Under the pieces are notes generated by a model. The model was not told where the DNA came from, did no database searches, and worked only from the letters and a program-made list of their open reading frames with translations. This document shows positions 40,075-57,500 of a stretch of DNA of 64,000 nt, in pieces; the stretch's first letter is position 1; every line of letters starts with the position of its first letter. The DNA is from Puffinus mauretanicus. Its lineage: Eukaryota > Chordata > Aves > Procellariiformes > Procellariidae. Location of the stretch: contig JAJKFH010001865.1 in the NCBI GenBank assembly GCA_023333565.1, forward strand, positions 4,774,001-4,838,000. The letters run 5' to 3'. Position numbers and translations under genes: made by a program.

Positions 40075-42599
40075 TAATTTAACCAGTTCAGGCATACTGA
40101 AGCTCTTTGCAGATACCACTTGTGAGCAAAAGAAGTCCACGTTAATGTCGCTGTTGGTGTTTTCATAATGGTTGCTTGGTATCCAGCCAAATACCACTAT
40201 ATCTGTGCTGGAAAGCTGACGAAGAATGGACCTTGGTGCTAACTAGTGGCCATCCAAATATAGCACAGAAGGCAGTCTGCTCTGCAGCTTGCACAAGCTA
40301 AATAGGATGAATAGACATGAGCTATTAGAAAAGAGACATAACAGAAAAACTAAATGGACAACTCATAGTTTAGTTTGACTTTTAGGTTCATTTGATCTGA
40401 GTCTCCTGGATGCGAAATTTTATGAAAATGGAAGGGCTGATAGGGGGTAAATGGGGCAAAAAGCCAGCAGATAACATGATGTGCTGGAGAGAATGAATGA
40501 GTTCTGTTTAGATATGGCATGCAGGAATGCGTGATCTCTGGCTTTTGGTGCAGCACTTGAATCCACAGAGAAGTGGTGATGCACATGTGCCCTGTTGAAG
40601 GTCCTGAGACCTGGTGCAGACTCTAGTATCAGATTGTAGAACGTGGAGGTCAAATGACAGCATCTTTAGCTGGCTTGTGAAGGAAACAGTGTCCCGTCCA
40701 ACCTGCCCATCTTTGACTAGAAGTGAGTCAAATATCCAGCACAAATCTTTTGTTCTAGTGCGCATAAAACAAACTGGTTTTTTTTCTTCTGTTCTGTGTT
40801 GCTGCTTGGTTATGCAAACTGACAGATGAGGTGCACAATTATCAAATAAAACCTAATTTATCCAGGTCATAATTGATCTAGTCACTGAACAGTCAGTCAG
40901 AAACCTTTGCAGCAGCTTTTGAGCTACATCTTGATTCCTTTTCTCTGAAGAGTTCAGACTTTAACTCTCTCTGAGTCAAGGGAGAATACCTGTTATCTGT
41001 TAGAAGCAATATAGCTGCTATGATACATGGCTGTCTGTCTGTGACTAGATAAGATGGCAGCATGCGAGAACGCATATACTGCTGTTTCATTCTACGTACC
41101 ACATCTTAGTACGCTGTGGCCATATTGATATAAAGGTATGTAATCTCAAACATCTGAGTTATTTATAATGTGTTTGTAAAATGGATCATCTTGCCAGTCT
41201 TATATTTATAGTATGAAGAGAAGTTTCTTTAAAATAAAACTCTGTAAAACTACTTTTGCTTTATTAGTTCACTTTAAAAGGATTTAAAATGTTAACAGAA
41301 TCTTCGGGAGGTGGCACATTTTACAAATAGAAATATGCTGTTCCAAGTGCAAATGCTCTAAAGACTTAAGAATTGCAAGGTTCTTTCGCCCACCTGCCAA
41401 AAATCAATATAGTTAGGATTTAGTCTCATACTGAAGTCAGCACTTTGATCATGATTTTTTTGAGCCACGTGTGCCTGCTTCCTTCCTTCTCTGATCCACG
41501 GTGAACTGTGAGCTAAATCATCACTGTGTGGATTACTATGCTGGATCACCTGGCGAAGTTTGAGAATGTGGGGGATGGCTTCACAGGCCTAAACTGTTGT
41601 GCAGCTCAATCTTGAACTACCACTTTTCAGTTATGATGACGTAGTTCGTATCTCCTGTAGACTTAGATGGAGCCAAGTTGTATCTGGAAGAGGAGAGTTT
41701 TGTCTTCATTTCTGTGTATGTTTTTAATATAAGAAATAGAACAAGTGTATTTGCTTCAGCTTTCAAGTGCTTGTCTGACAGTTTGCCAAAATCTACTCCA
41801 GGGCTATTACCGACTAAAGGCAATAGCAAGCCATATAACACAAAGCAAAATAGCTTATGGGTGGGGAATAAGCCCCTTAAAATTACTCATTTAGCAACCT
41901 GCACATACATATTTAGCAAACTATATTCTGAATTTAGATTTTCCATTCTGGAACACTACTTTTTCACTGGAAGCAGTACTGGCTTCTGCCAGCGCCAAGG
42001 AAACATCTGAGCTGTCGCTTATATTATTCCTTTTTGTACGTAACATTCTCAAATTACTACTTTTTTGGTCACATAACTGATTCTCCCCACCTGTCACCTT
42101 GATTAAAGAATGCCTTTGAAAGGAAAGGCAGGTTTCTGTTTCATAAGTGTGTTTGGATGCAGAGCTATGCATTCAGGCATGAACTCAGCACAGTAAGTAG
42201 TGACAAGGAAAGGAAAATGGTGAAGAATGCACCTTGGCATGTTGCGGGGGGATGCTTTTGGTGGAGAAGGGGCCCTGAACACATCTAGCAGGCACGAGCT
42301 CTTGCCCGTACTTTGTGCTGGAGAAGTCGTGGTGGTAAACAGTCCTAGCCTGATCTCAATGCATATTTCTACCACGTCAGTCACACAGTGATCTTTATTC
42401 CATTGATCTGTTGGCTCCCCTTTCTGCTATGTAGACATGAGACTATTGCAGTTCTGGGGTCTTTCCAAAAGAATTAAGTAGCTGGTCCAAGGTACTAATC
42501 ATGAGTAATACAAGCTTTAAAAAAAATCCCTTCTATTGCCGAGTGATATCTAGCGTAAAAGTGACACCATTGAGCCTAAACCTAGCTGAGTTCTGGTAG

Positions 42600-42690
42600 T
42601 GGGCGAGATAATCCTTGTCTGTGGGCTGCAAAGTGTTTGGGATTCTTCTGGATGAAAGGTACTATATAATGTAAGCTATTATCATTAAGA
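42600..42690 (+). mobile_element. MIR/L2-type SINE 3' tail
   Basis: The stretch with GCTGCAAAGTGTTTGGGATT followed by CTTCTGGATGAAAGGTACTA, TATAATGTAAGC and TATTATCATTA closely follows the well-known L2-derived 3' tail shared by amniote MIR-type SINEs (AAAGCGCTTTGGGAT...GATGAAAGG...CTATATAAATG...TATTATTAT). The SINE body upstream is not clearly recognisable. This is an old insertion predating birds. Confidence 0.6.
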
Positions 42691-45600
42691 ACAGAGGAAG
42701 AAATTGCATAAGGTAGGTGGAAGGCATTTGATAATGCAGAGGGAAAAAGAGAAAAGTATTTGTATAAGGCATTCAGCAGAAATGACAGTCCTTGCCCCAC
42801 GGCGCTTTTGATCCTAGGGCTCAATCCTTCACGTGTGTGCTCCATTTTTACCAGAGTTAGCTCTGCTGTTTGAAGGGGGGGTGTTTTGTGTCTTTAAAAT
42901 TAGTTCTAAGCAAGGTGTCGCAGGCTGAGAGACTAATAAAGGAATTACAACAGGTAAAACAAAAAATGTCAAAATTGTGGATAAGATGAGATGAGGTTTC
43001 TCGGCCCAGACCAAATCTTCATCCCGTAGCTGCACGCTCTTTTCCATTTGATCTTTTGGCAGAGCCTGAGCATTTCTTCACTTAGAATAATAAATTTCTG
43101 CAAGTTGCAATATCTGATACGGCACACTTGTTTCCTCGGTTCTGTAACTGATAACGTTTCCCTGTTGTGCTTGTGCACTGTTCCAGGGGTTTGACTCCAG
43201 AGTAGAAACCCCTCAGTTCTCACTTTCAAACAAATTTTATGGTCATGGAGAAAAGAAACCCAAATGATCAAAACAGAGGGCTATTTTTAAATCCAAAGAA
43301 TAGTTAGAGCATAAGTGGTTCTGCAGGAATGGGCCGTAAGGAAGAATGACTAATCTCTACTTGAGTCTGAAAACTCTCTTTTGAAAGGCAGACAAAAATG
43401 CCATGTGGTGTAGGGGGACTATACATATATACTGCTTTTCATCTCAGTCTTGGAAAAATTACAATCAGAGTAAATACTGACTATAATGCATTAATAATAT
43501 TATGTAAATGAACTGTTGGAATTATTTTTCTGCTCAATCCCACGTAAAAACATACAGGCTTAAATGTCAATTGAATATCATAAGGTACATACTGACCATT
43601 TTTGACAGAGCAGATAGTTAAGATATGGAGAATTAAACCAACGTTCAAAATGAACAAAACCAGAGTTGTGTTTTAAGGTTCAAAACATTCGTACATCTTC
43701 ATTTCCCAAACACAAAGACCGAAATTCCAGAAGGGAAAACTATTTTTGTGGTATTTCTAGCAAGAACAAAGTGAGGTGTTTGGAGTGAGTCTGGAATTTG
43801 ACCATCGGACCTTGCATCAATTAAAAAAGCATCTGGAGCTTGAGATGCTTCTGAACTCAGTGAACTGTTCAAAATTATTAACTGGTCTCTCCCAAGAAAA
43901 GAATTACATATAAATAGATTTGTGTTAGTAAACTGTGGGTGAAGTGAATGCTGCTGAAGCTGTGTGTTTGTCATCTCTCAAGTCTCTGTGCACTTTCTAG
44001 GTCTTTATTGGAATAATAAACACCTTTCAGTTTCCTCCGTTGTTCTAGTGTGTTAGTGTTTCCCAATAAACAGCTTGATTTAAAATAGTTTTGGCTGGTC
44101 AGGAATAGTTTACCAGTGAAGTCAATTGTTTTTTTCGCTTCTCTCAGAGCAAAGAAAATCCTAATACCTTAATTATCCTAAATTTCCTTGCCCTTTTCTT
44201 CTATGTAACAGTAGCAAATATGTTTCTCTGTAACAAGAATTTGCATCTTGTAGGATTTTTGCTGGGCAGTGCTCCTCAGAGCCATGAATATTCACTAATT
44301 CAGCAAATTCAGAATATTTTTGTATATATTAGATTCCCAGATTGGAGCATCTGTTTGTGTCAGGGCCGTCTTCGCAGCTTGCCTGGTCCTGTGCCAGCTC
44401 TTCCCAGAGTGAGTCCCCAACATGCCAAGAACCCCTCTCTTTGGGAGAGAACATGGGACGGTGCCTTGGAGGTCACTCGCACCATTTCCCACTGCTTCCA
44501 ACTCTCTATGGGACCCATCTCCACAGAAAACAGCTGGCGCCAAGACACGAGGTCCAACGAGGAGAGCTAGGAGCCAGCGCTTGGATACCTGTTCAGAAAG
44601 TACTAGCTGTAAGAACTAGAGCAAGATTTAAGAAAAAGAATTTTCTAGTCACTTTTTGGGTGAAAAAGAGGTCCTTCCTTTTTGGACTTTTTGAAGTCCT
44701 TCCAAGGGCTGAAATGGGAGTAATGTGGTCTAAACACTAGAAAAGAGTATAAGGCAAGTAGCAATGGTTTGCAGGTGATCGCTTTTAATAAAATCATCTG
44801 AGAGACTAGCTAGAAGAGAGTCTTGCAATAATTGAAGTCTCGAGGTGCTAAAGTACCATGCAGGTGTCAAAACGATCCCAAAGCAGCTTGGGAATATTCA
44901 ACAGATGTTTAAAAAAAAATGAACAGAAGTTGAATGATCAGAATGAGATTCTTGAACAACATTTTAGAAACAGCTGAGACTCTGACCACGAGGAATGGAT
45001 TCACTGTTATTCCACAAGAACTCTATTTCCACAGCAGTAGCCTTTTTTATTTTTAAATACGTAACCTGTATGTACGTGAGCACTGGTTTTAGAAACACAA
45101 AAAACAGATAAAATAAGAGCACGTTGGCAAAAAAGTTGTGGCAAAGACTGTAAGTTGTCACTGAAGATCTGGTTGATGCAAGTAGCACTACCTTGTTGTC
45201 CCTGTTCTGCAGCAGAGCCTTAAGAGAAGAGATCATCTTTTATGCCCTGAAAGTTGGGAAAAAAAGAATGAAATCCTGGTTTAGTGAAGATAATACTATT
45301 TTTTCTTTATTTTCAGTAGTGTGCAGAGTTTTCTTTCCCTGTGCTCAAGGGATGGTAGTTCAGAAATGGCCATAACTTGCATCTCTTGTGAGTATTTTGG
45401 TTACAGATGCAATGTATCTTTATTTGTTTTTGAAACAAAGCCCTAATAAATAGTCATACCAGTAGCGTGAATGCAGTTTTGTGTGCAAAAAGGTACATGG
45501 TTTCCATTGGGATAGTTATTCCCTTATAGAAAGCTGTACCTGTACTAGGTACTATGATGGTATAATTATTTCAATGCAGTTAAAGTAATGCAATTTTTAT

Positions 45601-47191
45601 ATTTAGGTGAGGTGTGTGTTAGTTACAGAGTGAAGGAGCTATGCCAACGTACTGTTCCACAGTTCACAGAGCATCAGTAGAGATGTTAACAACGCGTGGC
45701 TCAAATTATCCTTTTCAATATGAATTGTGTTTATTCACACTTAATTTCATCTCCTGGGGGACTGCCCACTGCCGTCAGTCATTTGGAGGGAGAGTTCATC
45801 TTTTGTTGCCCATACAAAGCCACACAGCTAACGGAGCGAGCTGCAGCTCTTCCTTCCTGGCATGATCAGTGCAAGAGCCCCAGAAGTGGGTGCGCTGTGT
45901 TACAGGTGTTGCTGTGGTTGTAATCTAGTGGCAACGGTAACGATTTTTCAAGGTTCCTTGTTTTGAGCACATAACTTGAGATGCGTGGAAGAGGATCGGG
46001 GCTTTTGGTTTTTCTTTTCAGAAGGTGCTGAGATGTCAAATTGTGCAAAGGCTCAAATTCAGCATGCAACAGTGGAGTTAAATCCCAAGTCCGTTTTGAA
46101 AATATGTGCCTACACAGCGCTTAATTGCACAGACCTTTTCTTTCCTGATGCTGAGGCTGCCAGAGCCTCAGCAGGAAAACAGCTTGACTATAGGAGCTGG
46201 GAGGTGGGCAGATTACCTCTTTGTTATAAACTTAACATATCTGCTGTTTCAACAGCTGAAAGACACGAAGCAAGTAAGCAGGGATGCAGTTTGAGGGCTG
46301 GCATTTAAGAGATGTAACCTTTTTTTCTTTTTGATAATATGAAATAAGACAGGCCAAAATACCTTAGAGACGTCCAGATTGCAAGGTCACTGCTGTACGT
46401 TTTACATAAAGTTACAGCAGAGCTGATCTGTAGTATATTCTTGATGAAAAAGTTGGAGGGAGAAAAAGAGATTTTAAAATTTTGCTGTTGGGAAGCAGTA
46501 TTACCAAATAATTGAAGATTGTAAGATTTTCAACAAGGGCAAATTATCATAAATCTTTTGACTTAAGTAAGAATTACGATACACAAAGCAGAGTTAAGAA
46601 AAAATAAAACCAGGAAGTTTGCTCATGATATGTTGTTTGGACATAAGTTTTTTGTATGTAAATGACTGTGTAAGTTGAAAAGCCATGAAAAATTGTCACC
46701 CTCATATTTGCTGTTTAGTTTGCATGGGGAAAAAAAACATCTGCTAATTAGTTCTTGTTTACTATTACGATATTACATCACTGGACTACTGAACAGAAAA
46801 GGGAGAAAATTAATGAAATTATCGAAACAAAATAAGTCTTCGATATGATACCACTGAAAACAACACAAAATATTAATGGTGGGCTTACATTACTTGAATA
46901 GTGGCAGGGAAATGCAGAACTTTCTGGACTGCATTGATTCTGTTACCTTCTCGGTCTGGTTCTCATGAGTGCTTCAAAGGAAGCAGAGAAAAAAGAAAAA
47001 ATAAATCTATGATAAGCAAATTCTACCCGTAAGCAAGTACCAAATGCCAAAAAGATAAAACCTCCAGCTTACCTTATTTTCCCTGCTTCCCAAATCTGGA
47101 TGATATTTTAAGTACCTAGTGCTCATTTCAATCTTGCCAAGGCTTTATGAAAATGAAAAACTTAGTTATAAGGGAAATGTAAACCACTCCT

Positions 47192-47225
47192 CTTTTTTTT
47201 TTTTCCTTCTTTTTTTTTTTTTTTT
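47192..47225. repeat. Long T tracts (two runs)
   Basis: Two runs of more than ten T bases separated by CCTTC. Could be a poly(A) tail on the minus strand or a slippage-expanded tract. Confidence 0.85.
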
Positions 47226-49349
47226 AAATAAAGCACTTCATCTAAGCACTAATCATTGTGCTTTTCTAAATTATAAGGTGCTTCAGCAGGATTAGAAGCT
47301 CTAAGGTAACTTAGATACAACTTTAAAATCCAGAACTTTTCTTGCATGGATGGAGGTGTCACTTTAAACTTCTTGTCTCACAACATTTACATCAAATTTT
47401 TGCATTAGCCAGTAAGTTCAAAAAAGTGGAAGGTTCCAGGAATTGTTGGAGGAATTAAGAAGTCTTCATCAAAGAGACGGAGAATTGCGCTGGTGATGTG
47501 GAGAAGTGCAGGCTTCCTTCCCCATTGAAGCGAAATCCTCAAACCCATGTTTTCTCTCTCTGTGCAAACTCCAGGAAGCTTCCCCCAGGCACACCCTTTG
47601 TGGTTGTTTTGGGCCACAGCAGATAGATAATTCCTGTGACCTAACACCATAATTTCACGCTGGATTACATCAGCGTGATCTACCTGGCGCTCTGACGTCT
47701 CTTCTCGCTTCCTGCAGTGGCAATAGCGCCTGGGAGGCGAGAGAGGTGGCGTGAGCTGGGAGGCCTTCCAAGGAGCTGGGTGTTTCCAAGGGGGAGAATT
47801 AATTTTGCAAGTCCTGCAGGAATGCTGCCTGTACTTTCTGCTCTTTTTACCTGGCTCTAGACCCTCTGAGTAGAAGAACAGAAATTCCGGAGTCCAGGCA
47901 GAGCATCCAGATATTTACATGTAAATAAATTCAAGACAAAGAGTAGTAGTATAAAACCCCTGCTGCTGTGTGATTATCTATGGATAGTGTGAGGTTTAGC
48001 ACAAACATAAAAACGTTGCATCCTTTTTTCTTTTTTCTTATTTTTTTAAAGACAAGGACTGTGTAGCAAATGAGGGAGCTGAAATCAAAATGTTGAGACA
48101 TGATTGATGTAATTATTCTGTTTATCAAGACATTCTGAATTGTAGAAGGGAATTCATACTGTACAAATTTAGAGGCATTATGTTGACAAAAATGCTGATT
48201 TTGCTCTAAGCAGAAACCGTGCTTAGGAGTACATTCTGAATTTCCAATCTATTGATTATTAAGGTAAATTAAATAATTCTTGTCAACAGAATGAAGGGGA
48301 GTGTTAGGAGGTAGTTGCAAATGGAAGTGGGATTTTTCTGACACCTTTTGTTTCTCGTGCAACAGTTCTGCAGTTCATGAATATTTAAGAAAGGAAGGGT
48401 TGGAGGAGAAATTGTTCAGACAGTTTTCTAGCTCTTGTTTTTTGAGAGGCCATTGTGGTCTGTACGGCATTCTTGCAGACGGTGGGCTCATCTCATGGGT
48501 GAATGGGTCTTATTTCCATCGGCTTCCTTGGAGCTGTGAGTTTGTCAGCCAGGTACCTGAGCAGGGTCATCCTGCACAAAGGATAAATCTTCCATGAAGT
48601 TTGCAAGTTTACTCGTTTGTCAAGAGTTTCATAATGCTTTGGCATCATTGCCGTGTCAGTTTTATTTTCAAAACAACTATTTTAATCAGATGGTTTTGAG
48701 AGGTCTGAGCAGAGATTAGCCTCTCCAAGTCTTCTTTTTTTTGTCTTTAAAAACATGTCTAGAAGGAATGTCATCTCAAATAGCAATCTTCTGGAAAGAT
48801 AAAAGGCTTTATAGAAGCTTTGTAGTAACTTCATTTAATGCAAGAGCGTTGTGGAATTTTTTCTCTGTTGTTTGTACAGAACAATGTTAGGTGAAAAATT
48901 AACCAGCATTCATGTAAAAACTGTGTAATACTGGAAGCTGAGGTATTTCCTGCAGTGTGGGTTAAATTGTTCTAGGGCAACTTTTCCTTAAGCCAGGAAA
49001 CGCGGATCTTCCGGTGAAATTGTTTCCACGGTGGGTTTCTGCCTAAACTGCCAGGGGGAGAGTGCGCACTTCATTTTAGAGGTGCACAGCAATTACTTCT
49101 TGATAGCTGGGGCCGCTGAAGGCAATGCACAGCTGAACAGGCAGATACCACTTAGCAAAAGTGTAAAACTTTATCAGAATATACTGATACTAGTTTCAGC
49201 CGGTCCAGGTTGAAATGCAGAGAAAGGTTTGCATGTAGTGTAGGAAGAGTGAAGTTAACCGTTGAAAATAAATGTTTCACACACAATACTTTTTCTTCTG
49301 TAGTTTTTTTGGTGGAATGTAAGTGGTTGAATTACATCATTAATTATGA

Positions 49350-53389
<4,040 letters not shown>

Positions 53390-54570
53390 TGAATAGTACT
53401 ACTTTGAATGGGTTCCTGTATGTGAACTTGTTCTGGTTTTGCAGTATAAATGTTTGCTTGAGGTTCGTGGCACTAATTGGGCCTTTTTTCTGCAGGCTTG
53501 CCTTGTTTTCAGGTAAATTCATGTTTGGTTTATCTGTATCTTGCTTCCACCCACAACTGGAAAACCCTAAAATGTCTTAATTTTATTCACCAAAGCCTGT
53601 GTATTTTGCTTATTTCTGTTATTATGATTTAGGGAATGAATGTGTCACTTTTAAAAAGCGGTAGCTAACTACATTTCTAGTTTGAAAATCAGAACTTAAT
53701 TTTGAATGAAAGATGCCAGCATTAGAAAACTCGCTACCTATTGCTCTGCAGGGTAAGTAAAAATTGTGATTTCCCCCACACAGGTACTTTTTTTTTCTCT
53801 TGATTTTATCAAACGTTTGTTTATGTTTGGTAGTAGTTCTTCCCAAGAAATTCAGGATTTGAACAGCATTGATTAAATGGGACTTGCTAAGAGCTGAAAT
53901 GCAGACAAGTGCCTGTAACATTCTTGCAGAAACATGTGTGGACTTAAATGCAAAGACATCAAGTTGTAATTCATCTTTGAAATTATTTCTTTCTATTGAT
54001 GTTTGTTAGTAAAATATAACTGTGAGACTATTCCTGAAAAAAAGTAATAGTAATGGGGATAGAAGGACATTTAAAGCAAATCTGTGGGTTAGTTTGTGAC
54101 TATTTAAAGGAAGCTTTCTTCTCTGTTTCTTTTCTGCTTAGTGGTAATTGTCCGTTAAGCATGGGGGTTTTTTGTGTCTCTTTCTCTGTAAAGAGTCAGA
54201 AGACTCTCTCTCCCGTACATTAAAGGAGTGGATTTCCTTGGGTGCCGGGAGATGTCCCACTGTCCCCTCTCTGGCAATGCGCAGGGAGACCAAAGCAAGC
54301 AATGAACAGTTCCCTTTTCCCAGTTCTGCCTGGGTGCTGACTGCTGCCTTTCTCCATTTCCAGTGGTAGGCGGCTTGTGGTAGACCAAGTCCTGTGGACA
54401 CCAGACAGAAGACACCCCATTAGGTGTGCTCGAGCTGGTGATGAAGAACCTCTCAAGCACTACTTCCATTCTCCCTTCATTGTAGGATGGGCCTATGTTA
54501 CCTCATGAACAGCGGTGGTGATTACATTGTACTCTCCTCTGACAGTGTAGGGATTTTGAGGGGTTTTGGC

Positions 54571-54590
54571 TTTGTTTTGTTTTGTTTTGT
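54571..54590 (+). repeat. (TTTTG)n microsatellite
   Basis: Four units of TTTG/TTTTG type in the last intron. Confidence 0.85.
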
Positions 54591-57500
54591 CACGGTAGTT
54601 AAGAACAACTTACAATGACTAACAAAACAAGGAGTAACAAAACTGGCAGGGGAGGAGGTTAAATGGCAAAATGAGCAATGTATCCAGTGAAATCTTAATT
54701 AAAAAATTAATTTTTGTTCAGGAGAAATGTGAAGATGCTATTGAAATGTTAAGAGGTTGTTGAACCTTTTGAAGGGAGCAGTTCTCTTTCAGCCCATGCT
54801 AGCGACACACAAGTCTAAGTTTTCCCAACGAGCTCAGCAGAAGTGAGGAATCCAGCTCTTTTAGTTATCTTAGAAAAGCTCACCTTGAATGTAGCTGACC
54901 CGTAGCTGTTTAGTAACATGTTGAAAGTAAATCAATGGCTTCCACCAGTAACCAGGAGGCAGAGCCGCTAGAATCAACCTCCTTGTGGTAACGTTAGCAG
55001 GAAGGTAACAGATGGTTTGACTTTTAGAAATTAGTTTTCCTAGTCCTTTCTTTGAGCCGTAATTGCTGCAGCGTGGGGATGGGCTGAGAACAAAGCGGTT
55101 TGCACTGCAGCCTGGGCTGCCGGCATGCACCCTTTGTGGGCAAGTCATACCGCTGCCTTCAGATCGATAATGTCTGGAAGGTGCTCGATAAATGTGTTTG
55201 GTCTCATTATGAAAGAAGGTGACAAACCGTTGCAAACAATTGATCTGTGCAGAAATGGGCTTATGACTCTGAGGGCTAAAATCATTCCTCTTCCTCTCAG
55301 CAGCACCAAACGCTGGCGCATGCCTGGGATCCCGGGCACTGCTCACTGCAAACAGTGAGTAATAGCGGTTTCCCCTCGTGAACCTCTTACAAAAGTGTAA
55401 AGACTTGCAAACATGCCTTGTGCTTAGATACAGGGCTTATTATGTACTGGAACAACTTTTAGATTTTAGTTTTTTTTTTTCCCAGAGCTCTGTTTCTTAC
55501 AATTACCATAAAATTTCCCTAAAACGTATATCAGTTCTAGTCTGTGTCCTGACTCATATTCAGAAAAGTGCATATTTCAGGAAAAGAGGAAATATTTGGA
55601 AGATACCTAATTGTCAGGTCATGTGTGAGGGACATGTAACTGCTTAATGACACAAGCAGATGACTAGCTTGGAGTCATGTTATCTGAGATTATATAAAGG
55701 CAAGTGTTACTGTTAAAAGAAGTGCCTGGTTGCTCTGGAAGGTCACTAATTGCTTACCTAATGATAATCGCTGGCAAAAAAAGGATCCATCGGTGTGCAG
55801 CATCTAATTTTCTTGCCTTTTCTAGTTACTTCCTGAGAAAAGGAGCAAATTTCCCTAAACAGCCCGCTCAGCTTGTAAAGGAAGGACTGAATTATGCAGT
55901 CCTCCTTCAAGAATGTCTGTTGATAGGATGGACTTTGTTCATTCTTCCATGAATAAAACTTCTTAGTTTCTTCAGTCATTTCCTGAAAGGAAAGTTAAAA
56001 GATAGCAGTAGGCATTTTGAAGGAAGGTCAGGAAGATTTCAGGCACACACGTGAGCCAGGGGAATGATTTCTAGATGATTAAGATCTCTTAATCAATTGC
56101 AGGAAATAAGTGTAATAAATAACTTTCATTTTATCAGACATGTTCATTATAATGGCAAGTTTCAAGTGACTTTTCTCTGATTTAAAGTTATTTCCTATAA
56201 CAAAATGCTATGAGGAAAATAACAGTAATGTGGCTTTCTAACTGTGTACATGCAACATGTTAATGCGACTTTCCAGCTCAGCAGTACATGAAATCTTCTC
56301 CTTTCAGCCAAAACTCATTTGTGAAATGTTGAGCCGTTTGTATGAGGTGAATACATGTGAGAAAGTATAAAGACTGTAGCTTACAGTAGTCTGACAAGCT
56401 TCTCACTGCATTTCTTGGGCGATCGCTCACGTACAGCCTACTGAATTTCAAACTGATCAAGTTTTTCTTCAAGAAATTTCCTTTTGTGCAAGAGCTCTTG
56501 AAAACTGTTATGGCTAGCACTGTAAAATGTCAGATCTTGAAACCACAGGCCTAGGCTGTCATTTAGAGGTGTAAAAAATAGTCAGCTTAATTTTCAAGGG
56601 TGCTAAGAGTCAACACTTAATGCACGCCTTTTGCATCCAGCAGCATTTTGCAGTGTGAATTGTCAAAATTTATGGATCCTTGGAAATAGCAATAGCACAA
56701 TGCCACAGTGAAAAGTAACTGTGAAATTTAAGTAATTCTTGGAAATTTATTAAAGTTCTCTGTACCTTAAAATGAACAAAGAGCAATAGCGATGAGATTT
56801 CATTTCCCCTTTGTGAAATTTAAAGTTGTATGTCCTTCGCAGCCGTAGTCATGTTTGATGCAATTTCATGGAAAAATACAAATAATTAATGGAGTGCTAG
56901 TTGTGTAAATTGTTTTTTAGTTATGAGTTAAGTGAAGCTTTTCTTTCATCCTTACCCAAAACAATGTCATGAACAGGGAATGTTATGAACAAAAGGGAAT
57001 TAATTTGTTCCTGAGTGGTATTCCTCCCTCCCTTCCCCCCTGATTTTTCAGCTGATCCAGCCAGTAAAGAAGTTTTCCTTTTTGTTTATCAGATTATCTA
57101 GTTTTGCCTCGAATTTATTTAGTGACTACTTATTTGCACTTAGCTGGTTGTACTGATCTTGCCAATGACCCATTGCATTTATTTCATGGACTAGTGGTAC
57201 AGTAACTCTCAGGCATTTCTATAAGAAAGGTATCTGACTTGGCAAGATATAGTTACTTACTGTCTTGAGAATGGTTTCTTTCAGTGATCAGAAAGCTTGA
57301 AGAAGTCAGCTGGACTTTTTTTCTCTCTGAAAATAATATTAACTTATGGAGAGACAGCCACTAAGTAGGTTTAGGCAATTGTTGAGGCATGGGGAAAACT
57401 CTCTCCTTTCTAAGCCACACTAGGATGGGGAATGTCATCATTCCCATAAGATTTACTGGATGGATGAAGAATTAAAATGTTCTTTCATCGCATTCAGACG

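Noticed and set aside
54870..55346. 158-codon open frame on the minus strand
   Set aside because: Composition looks random, no domain is recognised, and overlapping frames on both strands are equally open in this moderately GC-rich patch.
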